Origin: Eubacterium sp. CAG:786 | GTDB taxonomy: Bacteria; Bacillota; Clostridia; Oscillospirales; Ruminococcaceae | Length of the DNA stretch: 7,518 nt | NCBI GenBank assembly: GCA_000432175.1 | Contig: HF989517.1 | Span: 25,803-33,320 of the forward strand | Direction of reading: 5' to 3' | Shown: positions 1 to 5,160 of the stretch, piece by piece | Layout: every line of letters starts with the position of its first letter | Position numbering within the stretch: position 1 is the stretch's first letter | The notes under the pieces: model-generated | What the model was told of the DNA's origin: nothing | The model's input: only the letters and a program-made list of their open reading frames with translations | Databases searched by the model: none | Translations under genes and position numbers: made by a program

Positions 1-1
1 T

Positions 2-718
2 CACGAGTCATTCCTGATGTACGCTTCCGCCGACTGGTCTTGCTCCAATATGGAGGCAGGCGCTGCTACAGGTCACGACGCCGATGTTACAACTGATGGT
101 ACATACACCGTTTCTGTAAGCGGCTTTGAGTTTGAGGACGAGGAGACCGCTGAGATGGTTCCCGCTACTGCTACAGGCGCTACAGTATTCTGCGTAGATA
201 TCGACGGTCTGGCTACTCAGCTCGGCTGCGGTAAGGACGCTGAGGGCTTTGAGGCTCTGCAGACTGGTGCAGAGAAGATGGCTCTCGCTCAGGCTGCTGG
301 TCTGACAATCTCTGATGTTGTTATCACTGCTACAAACACTGACGGTACTTCCACCGACATCGCTGTTGACGAGAGCAAGCTCATCTATGGCGATATCGAG
401 GGCAACGGCAAGATCAGACTTGAGATCTACAATGCTTACGGCGACACCTCTAAGGACGCTCCTATCTCTACTGACTGGTCTTTCGATGACAGCCTGTCTG
501 TAACCTTTACAATTTCTGGTATCGGTGGCGGCGACGCTGCAGCTGAAGACGCTACAACTGCTGACGCTACTACAACTGCTGACGCTACTACACCTGCTGA
601 CACAACTGCAGGCGCTGATAAGGGTTCTCCTGACACTGGCGTTGAGGGTATCGCTGCTGTTGCTGGCGTAGCTGTTCTGGCTGCTGGCGCTGTTCTCGTT
701 TCCAAGAAGAGAAAGTAA
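2..718 (+). CDS. SPDTG-anchored secreted surface protein, 3' part (5' end outside the window)
   Basis: The reading frame is open from the left edge, with H-E-S-F-L-M upstream of the first in-frame ATG at 17. The gene therefore most likely begins outside the window and this is its C-terminal part. The visible protein has a beta-rich region of about 170 residues (motifs DGTYTVSVSGFEF, GDIEGNGKIRLEIYN, DDSLSVTFTISGI), then an Ala/Thr/Asp-rich stalk, then a wall-sorting signal: SPDTG (bases 626-640), a hydrophobic stretch, and the basic tail KKRK. By family knowledge such tails are cut by a sortase between T and G and joined to peptidoglycan. The beta-rich part resembles carbohydrate-binding or adhesin-like sandwich modules of Ruminococcus surface proteins, but I do not recognise a specific family, so its ligand is unknown. 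Codons are strongly T-ending (GCT, ACT, TCT), unlike the C/G-ending usage of the neighbours, which suggests high expression. A strong terminator follows. Confidence 0.85.
   Translation, partial: HESFLMYASADWSCSNMEAGAATGHDADVTTDGTYTVSVSGFEFEDEETAEMVPATATGATVFCVDIDGLATQLGCGKDAEGFEALQTGAEKMALAQAAGLTISDVVITATNTDGTSTDIAVDESKLIYGDIEGNGKIRLEIYNAYGDTSKDAPISTDWSFDDSLSVTFTISGIGGGDAAAEDATTADATTTADATTPADTTAGADKGSPDTGVEGIAAVAGVAVLAAGAVLVSKKRK
542..598 (+). repeat. 18-bp tandem repeats encoding an Ala-Asp-Ala-Thr stalk
   Basis: In-frame 18-bp units encode A-D-A-T-T-T (560-577) and A-D-A-T-T-P (578-595). They differ at one base and are preceded by a degenerate A-E-D-A-T-T unit (542-559). They sit just before the SPDTG signal and form an extended spacer that would lift the folded domain away from the wall. 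Such repeats can change copy number by slippage without breaking the frame. Confidence 0.8.
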
Positions 719-744
719 TTTAAACAGCTGATATAGCTTGACAC

Positions 745-778
745 AAACGGCATCACTTCGGTGGTGCCGTTTTTTTTT
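745..778 (+). terminator. Intrinsic terminator after the surface protein gene
   Basis: The stem AAACGGCATCAC pairs with GTGGTGCCGTTT around a TTCG tetraloop (757-760), with one G-T pair. A run of nine T follows (770-778). It lies 26 bases after the stop codon and ends the upstream transcription unit. Confidence 0.95.
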
Positions 779-879
779 CATTTCCATTTTGTGCAGGCAT
801 TCTGTTCAGCATACCCGCGACAAGCAACTACAGAAAATGAGCAATAGTCTCCCAATGTGCAGAATGTATGAAAAAGCCC

Positions 880-908
880 TTGACAACGCTGCGGTTTTGG
901 TGTAAAAT
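880..908 (+). promoter_or_regulatory. Promoter of the DUF1292-like gene
   Basis: The -35 box TTGACA (880-885) and the -10 box TAAAAT (903-908) are separated by 17 bases. A TATAAT also occurs at 908-913, but its 22-base spacing from this -35 is too long. The expected start near 915 gives a leader of about 45 bases. That leader holds a small hairpin (CCGGA 924-928 with TCCGG 935-939) ahead of the ribosome site AAAGGA (947-952), which is 6 bases from the ATG. The 100 bases between the previous terminator and this promoter show nothing else. Confidence 0.8.
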
Positions 909-958
909 ATAATCAGTGAAGGACCGGAGCAAAGTCCGGCGCACGGAAAGGAAACTGT

Positions 959-1339
959 ATGGCTGAAAATGAAAATGTGACGTTCGACGAGAATGAGGGC
1001 ACAGTTACGCTGACTGACGAAGCAGGCGATACCGCTGTTTTCCACTTCTTTGAAGAAACATATATCCCGCTGGACGACGAGGACGGAGTTACCACCGAAT
1101 TCGAGTGCATTTCCAGCATGGAATACAAGGGCGATGTTTATTATGCGCTGCTTCCGAAGTCTGACGACGAAGAGGAACCGGACGAGTTCGTAGTACTCAA
1201 GGGCGAAGAAAACGACGACGAGCTGCTTCTTACCTCTATCGACGACGAAGAAGAAAACCAGAAGATCGGCGAGCTTTTCTTAAAGGCTCTGTTCTCGCTT
1301 GAAGATATGTCCGACGATGATGGCGGGATTTTACAGTAA
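959..1339 (+). CDS. Small acidic DUF1292-like protein
   Basis: The product is a 126-residue soluble protein without signal peptide or membrane segment. About 41 residues are Asp or Glu, against five Lys and no Arg. The order of motifs, a beta-strand start (ENENVTFDENEGTVTLTDE), then FHFFEETYIPLDDEDG, then EYKGDVYYALLPK and DEFVVLKGEE, matches the DUF1292 pattern (short beta-rich proteins with Y.AL.P and acidic loops, common in Firmicutes). The biochemical function of the family is unknown. In many Firmicutes a member sits near alaS, ireB and ruvX, but none of these is here and the gene appears monocistronic, with its own promoter and ribosome site. The C-terminal ~35 residues add a further acidic helix, so it is longer than the usual ~90 residues. 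The family call rests on motif memory only. Confidence 0.8.
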   Translation: MAENENVTFDENEGTVTLTDEAGDTAVFHFFEETYIPLDDEDGVTTEFECISSMEYKGDVYYALLPKSDDEEEPDEFVVLKGEENDDELLLTSIDDEEENQKIGELFLKALFSLEDMSDDDGGILQ

Positions 1340-1384
1340 TAGTTCTGCTGTTTCTGTAAATACTATTCTTGTTAGCTTACTGCC

Positions 1385-1412
1385 TTGTACGTGTGGATAT
1401 ACTGTTTATAAT
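1385..1412 (+). promoter_or_regulatory. Candidate promoter of the structured RNA
   Basis: A perfect -10 box TATAAT (1407-1412) is preceded at 16 bases by TTGTAC (1385-1390), a partial -35 match. Transcription would start near 1418-1421, just before the outer stem of the RNA described next. Confidence 0.6.
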
Positions 1413-1418
1413 CCGAAC

Positions 1419-1619
1419 ATGTTGTAAAAGGGATCTCGACTCTGGCGGTGGATTGCAGACCTCCCGTACTGCGGAAGATAGGGAGCGTGAAGCCACTAGG
1501 CGATTTTACCCACCCTGCTGATTAGCGGGTTTTATTAGGTATATCTACGGCAAGGCGGTTTGACTGATAATAAGGGAGCGATCCCATTGATGGAGCTGAT
1601 TTTATCGGCTCCATTTTTT
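1419..1619 (+). ncRNA. Orphan structured small RNA, family not recognised (6S-like in size)
   Basis: No convincing coding frame occupies the + strand here, yet the stretch has the layout of a stand-alone RNA gene: a -10 box, then about 200 bases, then an intrinsic terminator. Visible pairings: an outer stem GGGATC (1430-1435) with GATCCC (1580-1585), extended by CTCT with AGGG; GGTGG with CCACC enclosing a hairpin with CTCCC/GGGAG around TACT-GCGGA-AG; a small GCC-ACTA-GGC hairpin; and CCTGCT-GATT-AGCGGG. Nothing codes on the same strand downstream, because tyrS is convergent, so a cis-acting riboswitch is unlikely. Length, own promoter and a closing stem fit a 6S RNA. However, the two halves do not pair into an obvious long rod with a central bubble, so I do not name it. 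A covariance-model search and RNA-seq would settle it. Confidence 0.6.
1590..1619 (+). terminator. Intrinsic terminator of the structured RNA
   Basis: The stem ATGGAGCTGA (1590-1599) pairs with TCGGCTCCAT (1605-1614), with one G-T pair and a 5-base loop. A T run follows to 1619. It is oriented for + strand transcription, coming from the RNA gene. Confidence 0.9.
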
Positions 1620-1623
1620 ATAC

Positions 1624-1655
1624 AAAAAGCGGGACGAAAGGAATTTCGTCCCGCT
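1624..1655 (-). terminator. Intrinsic terminator of tyrS
   Basis: A perfect 12-bp stem (1628-1639 with 1644-1655) closes a 4-base loop. On the minus strand a T run lies beyond it (1628-1624). It is 20 bases after the tyrS stop and faces the + strand terminator at 1590-1619. Confidence 0.93.
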
Positions 1656-1674
1656 GGTGCTATGTGCTGTAAAA

Positions 1675-2880
1675 TTACTTTCTGACTACCTTGTGGTAAA
1701 CCTTCTTGCCCTTGCGGATAATCACTTCGGGGTCGATGGTGATCTCAGCGTTTACGTCCTCGACGATGACATCGTTGACTGCCACGCCCTTGCCAGCGAT
1801 GAGCGTTCTTGCCTCGCGCTTGGAAGTTACCAGTTTTGTTGCCATCATCAGGTCAAGTATGCCTATCTTTCCCTCGGGGAGTTCAAGCTCGGTGGTGGGC
1901 ATATTCTCGGTGTTGCCCTTGCCGCCAAACAGAGCCTTTGCAGCGTCCAGAGCCTTGTTGGCTTCCTCTTCGCCGTGAACAAGCTTCGTCAGTTCGTATG
2001 CGAGAATTTCCTTTGCCTTGTTCAGCTGGCTGCCTTCCCAGCTGGACATTGCCTCGATTTCTTCTATGGGCAGGAATGTCAGCATGCGTATGCACTTCAT
2101 TACATCGGCGTCGGCAACGTTTCTCCAGTACTGGAAGAACTCGAACGGGGAAGTCTTTTCGGGGTCAAGCCATACGGCGCCCTTTTCGGTTTTGCCCATC
2201 TTCTTTCCCTCGGAGTTCAGCAGAAGAGTGATGGTCATTGCGTGAGCGTCCTTGCCGAGCTTCTTGCGGATAAGCTCAGTACCGCCAAGCATGTTAGCCC
2301 ACTGGTCGTCGCCGCCAAACTGCATGTTGCAGCCGTACTTCTGGAACAGCATGTAGAAGTCGTAGCTCTGCATGATCATGTAGTTGAACTCCAGGAACGT
2401 CAGACCGCGTTCCCAGCGCTGCTTGTAGCACTCAAAGGACAGCATCTTGTTTACGCTGAAGCATGCGCCGACCTCACGCAGAACGTCGATGTAGTTGAGG
2501 TTCATCAGCCAGTCTGCGTTGTTGACCATTATTGCCTTGCCGTCGGAGAAGTCGATGAAGCGGCTCATCTGCTTCTTGAAGCAGTCGATGTTGTGCTGGA
2601 TAGTTTCCGGGGTGAGCATCTTTCTCATGTCGGACTTGCCGGAGGGGTCGCCTATCATTCCGGTACCGCCACCGAGAAGCGCGATGGGCTTGTTGCCAGC
2701 CATCTGCAGTCTCTTCATAAGGCAGAGAGCCATGAAGTGACCAACATGCAGTGAGTCAGCGGTGGGGTCGAAGCCGATGTAGAATGTCGCCTTGCCCTCG
2801 TTGATCATCTTCCTGATCTCTTCCTCATTGGTGACCTGCGCGATAAGACCGCGTGCTACTAATTCGTCGTAAAGTGTCAT
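1675..2880 (-). CDS. tyrS: Tyrosyl-tRNA synthetase
   Basis: This cytoplasmic class I aminoacyl-tRNA synthetase joins tyrosine to tRNA-Tyr in an ATP-dependent reaction. At 401 residues it has the usual family length. The Rossmann catalytic domain carries the HIGH-type motif HVGH (residues 45-48), the tyrosine-pocket segment QFGGDDQW (187-194) and the KMSKS-type loop KMGKT (227-231). A C-terminal S4-like RNA-binding domain (about 338-400, SKREARTLI...GVAVNDVIV) contacts the tRNA. The ATG at 2880 is set by AAGGAG (2893-2888), 7 bases upstream. It is the last gene of a minus-strand series starting beyond a T-box leader, and it ends in a strong terminator. The 124 bases before it hold no T-box of its own. 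If it is tyrosine-regulated, this probably comes from the T-box near 5000, through the three intervening genes. Confidence 0.98.
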   Translation of the reverse strand: MTLYDELVARGLIAQVTNEEEIRKMINEGKATFYIGFDPTADSLHVGHFMALCLMKRLQMAGNKPIALLGGGTGMIGDPSGKSDMRKMLTPETIQHNIDCFKKQMSRFIDFSDGKAIMVNNADWLMNLNYIDVLREVGACFSVNKMLSFECYKQRWERGLTFLEFNYMIMQSYDFYMLFQKYGCNMQFGGDDQWANMLGGTELIRKKLGKDAHAMTITLLLNSEGKKMGKTEKGAVWLDPEKTSPFEFFQYWRNVADADVMKCIRMLTFLPIEEIEAMSSWEGSQLNKAKEILAYELTKLVHGEEEANKALDAAKALFGGKGNTENMPTTELELPEGKIGILDLMMATKLVTSKREARTLIAGKGVAVNDVIVEDVNAEITIDPEVIIRKGKKVYHKVVRK

Positions 2881-2904
2881 TGTTTTTCTCCTTGTATGTT
2901 AATT

Positions 2905-2958
2905 TAAATTTTCAACTTTTAACTGTGTATTATCCGGGAAAACTCCCATAAGCAATGG
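2905..2958 (-). promoter_or_regulatory. Weak candidate promoter for tyrS
   Basis: On the minus strand, TTGCTT is followed 15 bases later by GATAAT (17 bases if TAATAC is taken as the -10), in the stretch between the lipoprotein stop and tyrS. The match is modest. It could supply basal tyrS transcription independent of the upstream genes, or it may be chance. Confidence 0.3.
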
Positions 2959-2977
2959 AAACTCTTTTAATTTCCAT
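2930..2977 (-). CDS. Possible 15-residue micro-ORF ahead of tyrS
   Basis: An ATG at 2977 opens a frame reading MEIKRVSIAYGSFPG and stops with TAA (2932-2930), 49 bases before the tyrS start. A purine-rich AAAGGGGTGG (2992-2983) lies in ribosome-site position. The start codon lies inside a 9-bp inverted repeat. It could be a leader peptide or a translated micropeptide, and it contains one Tyr codon, which is too few for classical attenuation. Such short frames occur by chance, so the call rests only on the ribosome site and hairpin. Confidence 0.3.
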   Translation of the reverse strand: MEIKRVSIAYGSFPG

Positions 2978-2979
2978 TG
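2953..2979. repeat. 9-bp perfect inverted repeat between the lipoprotein gene and tyrS
   Basis: CAATGGAAA (2953-2961) and TTTCCATTG (2971-2979) are exact complements around a 9-base loop. No T run follows on either strand, so it is not a standard terminator. On the minus-strand transcript it would occlude the ATG of the micro-ORF. It could also be a protein-binding operator. Confidence 0.6.
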
Positions 2980-3004
2980 ATACCACCCCTTTCAGCGCCG
3001 GCAA

Positions 3005-3529
3005 TTATCCGGCATTGTCAGTACGTTTAAAGCTTTTCAGTGAATCCACAAGCGCGTCTTGATATTTCGCTAACCCGCCGTCGTCCGAAAGGTACGAAAC
3101 CACGACCCAAGAATTATCGTCGAGCATATAATCGCAGTGGACAGAATCCTGCCCGCTGAATCTAAAAATATACGAATCAAGCCCGTCTATTTCAAACTCT
3201 TCAATCGAAAAGGTATCTGGTGTAAGTTCCGCCAGCATTTTGCCTTTTTCAATCATAGTATTTCCATCGCTGTTTTCGTTGTACTGTACGGTCATATTCA
3301 CGGGCCTGCCGTCCTCGCCGCTCACTGCAAGGCTGATGCTCTTGTCATAAATAGCTAAACCAGTTTGGCTGAGATCCAGATTGTGTACCTTGTAACTAAC
3401 GAAATCCGGGACGGAAATGCTGAACGAAATTTCGTCGCATGAGAACTTCTGCGCTGCAGCGCCCTGACCGGAACAGCCGGAAACCAGCAAAACCAGCGCA
3501 AGCCCCGGAACTAAAATTGCTTTTTTCAT
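3005..3529 (-). CDS. Small secreted lipoprotein of unknown function
   Basis: The 174-residue product starts with a lipoprotein signal: MKK, a hydrophobic stretch, and the lipobox LVSGC with the lipidated Cys at residue 19. It should be anchored to the outer face of the membrane. The mature part (about 27-170) alternates predicted strands and helices and ends in a pattern WVVVSYLSDDGGLAKYQDALVDSLKSF. That pattern recalls PsbP/DcrB-like folds, but I do not recognise a named family. The ATG at 3529 lies 5 bases after the Nudix stop, and its ribosome site AAAGG lies within the end of that gene, so the two are translationally close and almost surely co-transcribed. The neighbouring surface protein ends its folded domain with a similar-looking strand-helix segment, so they may be related in fold. 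Confidence 0.85.
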   Translation of the reverse strand: MKKAILVPGLALVLLVSGCSGQGAAAQKFSCDEISFSISVPDFVSYKVHNLDLSQTGLAIYDKSISLAVSGEDGRPVNMTVQYNENSDGNTMIEKGKMLAELTPDTFSIEEFEIDGLDSYIFRFSGQDSVHCDYMLDDNSWVVVSYLSDDGGLAKYQDALVDSLKSFKRTDNAG

Positions 3530-3534
3530 ATAAA

Positions 3535-4035
3535 CTAACCTTTCTGCGTTCCCTGTTTCAGGGAGTCCCTCAGCAGCTCCTTTCCAACTGTGCCGTGGCT
3601 CAGCAGTTCGCGGGTTTCTTCAAGCCCGAACCACCCGGCTCGCTCGACTTCTCCAGACAGCCGGAATTCACCGCGCTTCACGGTGCAGAGATAACCCAGC
3701 ATCAGATTATCGTGCTTGGGGTAGTAATAGCTGCCGACGTAGCGCATGTTCAGCACTTCCAGCCCGGTTTCCTCGCATATCTCGCGGGCTGCGGTCTGCT
3801 CAGCGGTTTCTTGCTCCTTGATAAATCCCGCAACGCAGACGTAATTTTTTGTCGCATAGGTCTGGCGTATCAGCGCGTAATTCCCCGCGCCGTCGGTCAG
3901 CAGGCATATCACGCAGGGGTATGAAAAGCTGAACCACGGGCGCCCGCAGCTTTCGCAGAACGGAATTTCGCCCTCGTCGCCGATGGATTTTTTAATAAGC
4001 CTGCCGCCGCAATCGGGGCAGAATGTGAACTGCAT
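3535..4035 (-). CDS. NudC-like zinc-ribbon Nudix hydrolase
   Basis: A 166-residue cytoplasmic protein with two parts. An N-terminal zinc ribbon has Cys at 6, 9, 27 and 30 (CPDC and CESC). A Nudix domain has a perfect box, G70-x5-E-x7-R-E-I-x-E-E-x-G-L, ending at residue 92; the REICEE glutamates bind the metal. Nudix enzymes split nucleoside diphosphates linked to another group. The zinc ribbon plus Nudix order is that of NADH pyrophosphatase/NudC, which cleaves NAD and NAD-capped RNA. However, the NudC hallmark SQPWPFPxS after the box is replaced by SYYYPKHDN (102-110), and the large N-terminal NudC domain is absent, so the substrate may differ. The start is fixed by a strong GGAGGTGA (4047-4040). 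It lies 43 bases after the surface-protein gene and is likely in the same operon. Confidence 0.88.
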   Translation of the reverse strand: MQFTFCPDCGGRLIKKSIGDEGEIPFCESCGRPWFSFSYPCVICLLTDGAGNYALIRQTYATKNYVCVAGFIKEQETAEQTAAREICEETGLEVLNMRYVGSYYYPKHDNLMLGYLCTVKRGEFRLSGEVERAGWFGLEETRELLSHGTVGKELLRDSLKQGTQKG

Positions 4036-4078
4036 ATAATCACCTCCGGGGTATTGTTCCCTGTCAGCCGCCGGAAAT

Positions 4079-4876
4079 TCAGCGTTTCTTTCCAGTCAGG
4101 AACACTGCCCCGGCAGCAGCTGCAGCCAGTCCGGCGAATACCGCCGCAGATCCAGCGCCAGTGTCCGGAGAACCCTTAACGTCGTCCAGAGAGCCGCTTT
4201 CAGCAGTATCGTCACCGTCATATTCTGTGGTATCCGAGGGATCTGCTTCATCTGTGATATCTGCCGTTTCCGTTTCGGTGCTTTCCGCTGTGACTTCAGC
4301 AGTTTCTTCCGCCGATTGTCCATCGGAAGCCGGGGCAAGCCTAGTGAATGTTCCGAACATGCTCAGCATATCGTCGCGGTATTCTTCCATCTTGTCCTCT
4401 GGAACGGTAACGGTAATGTTTATCCAGGTTCCGTCATCCCAGGGCATTTCAGCAATGTAGGAATTGTAGTCATAAAAGCTCATTCCCACTACGTTAAGCG
4501 GCATTCCGTCCGCGTCTTTAACGGAATACTGGACTACATTGTCCATTTCCCCCCATAACGCTGCCTCGCCGTCGAAGCCAAGCTCGCTCTGATGGAACGC
4601 ACAGGAAATGCAGCCGTTCTCCCATTCCGCGTTGAAAAGCTGCCACTCAGTCGAACCGTCGCCGACCTCCCGGGAGCTTCCGTCGCCAGGTTCATAGCTG
4701 CCTGCGGTGAACGCAGGCAGATCCGCTGAAAACGCCGCCAGTTCTCCGTAATAGGTGAAGCTCTGCGCTTTAAATGGATAGCTGCCGGAGGGTTCCGCAG
4801 CGCACGCCGCAATACGGAGCGCTAAAACTGATGTTGCTGAAACGAGGGATAATGCTGTGATGTGAAAACGCTTCAT
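4079..4876 (-). CDS. SPDTG-anchored surface protein directly under a T-box leader
   Basis: The 265-residue product has an N-terminal signal peptide (MKR then a hydrophobic stretch, with cleavage likely near residues 25-27; an Arg at 21 near its end is slightly odd). A folded region of about 30-180 is Trp/Tyr/Phe-rich, with two close Cys (89, 92). An acidic Thr/Glu/Asp stalk (185-232) follows, then SPDTG (236-240), an Ala-rich membrane stretch and the tail KKR. It should be exported and attached to peptidoglycan by a sortase. I do not recognise the folded domain. The start is set by GGAAGGAG (4890-4883). Immediately upstream is the terminator of a T-box leader, so read-through on uncharged tRNA should raise its expression. 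That is unusual, since T-box targets are normally synthetases, amino-acid biosynthesis or transport genes. Tyr content is about 4 percent, not remarkable. Confidence 0.85.
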   Translation of the reverse strand: MKRFHITALSLVSATSVLALRIAACAAEPSGSYPFKAQSFTYYGELAAFSADLPAFTAGSYEPGDGSSREVGDGSTEWQLFNAEWENGCISCAFHQSELGFDGEAALWGEMDNVVQYSVKDADGMPLNVVGMSFYDYNSYIAEMPWDDGTWINITVTVPEDKMEEYRDDMLSMFGTFTRLAPASDGQSAEETAEVTAESTETETADITDEADPSDTTEYDGDDTAESGSLDDVKGSPDTGAGSAAVFAGLAAAAAGAVFLTGKKR

Positions 4877-4890
4877 AATTTTCTCCTTCC

Positions 4891-4931
4891 AAAATAAAAA
4901 CGCCCTCCTGAGCCAAAGCTCAAAGAGGGCG
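4891..4931 (-). terminator. T-box-controlled intrinsic terminator
   Basis: On the minus strand CGCCCTC (4931-4925) pairs with GAGGGCG (4907-4901), with an inner TGAGC/GCTCA helix. TTTTTATTTT (4900-4891) follows. Its 5' part lies just after the T-box sequence. This is the alternative partner of the antiterminator and the off-state of the leader. Confidence 0.92.
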
Positions 4932-5132
4932 AATTATCGCGGTACCACCTCAGTTCGCGGGAAATTCCCGCCTTGTGGCAGCTATAACGGGCTTACCCGT
5001 GCAGGACTACACACGCAAATGCGCTTTCGCACCGCCGCTCAGGGAGGTATTTCATCGCGGAATTCCTGCCGCTTCGCACCACACAGCGGCTCTCTGAAAG
5101 GAACACTCCGGGACTACTGCTTTCCCGTCAAC
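4891..5132 (-). promoter_or_regulatory. T-box riboswitch leader, probable tyrosine specifier (UAC)
   Basis: The leader reads from about 5132 down to 4891. The T-box sequence AGGTGGTACCGCG lies at 4950-4938; its TGGU tetrad (4947-4944) would pair with an ACCA tRNA end (discriminator A, as in tRNA-Tyr). Stem I is clear: GGGA (5126-5123) pairs with TCCC (5045-5042) below the specifier loop, and CGGA pairs with TCCG above it. The loop-E signature AGTA (5118-5115) faces GAA, followed by A-TAC at 5049-5047, giving specifier UAC (Tyr); a register shifted by one would give AUA (Ile). The AGAGAG/GGTGCGAAG distal stem motifs and a CGGGTAAGCCCG stem III are also present. By family knowledge, uncharged tRNA stabilises the antiterminator and lets transcription continue. 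It starts about 30 bases after the aroF stop. I see no good promoter of its own, so it may be fed by aroF transcription. Confidence 0.93.
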
Positions 5133-5160
5133 GCTTTTGATATTATTTATAAATTTCAAA

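Noticed and set aside
8..787. Long open frame on the minus strand opposite the left surface protein (Cys/Ser-rich)
   Set aside because: It is the antisense reading of T-ending Ala/Thr codons, crosses the terminator hairpin, and has no ribosome site or recognisable domain.
1445..1515. Partial resemblance to a cobalamin riboswitch (GCAGACCTCCCGTACTGCGG, then GTGAAGCCACT)
   Set aside because: The conserved order of core motifs is incomplete and there is no same-strand gene downstream to regulate. The likeness is probably chance.
1657..2754. 365-codon open frame on the + strand opposite tyrS
   Set aside because: tyrS is unmistakable on the other strand; the frame is open because of skewed third positions and starts inside the tyrS terminator region.
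2997..3013. GCCGG/CCGGC inverted repeat at the lipoprotein stop as a terminator
   Set aside because: The stem is only 5 bp and no T run follows on the minus strand.
5046..5050. AUA (Ile) as T-box specifier, one base out of register from UAC
   Set aside because: AUA is a rare specifier and has no support from the neighbours, whereas aroF and tyrS fit tyrosine. The register is not proven.
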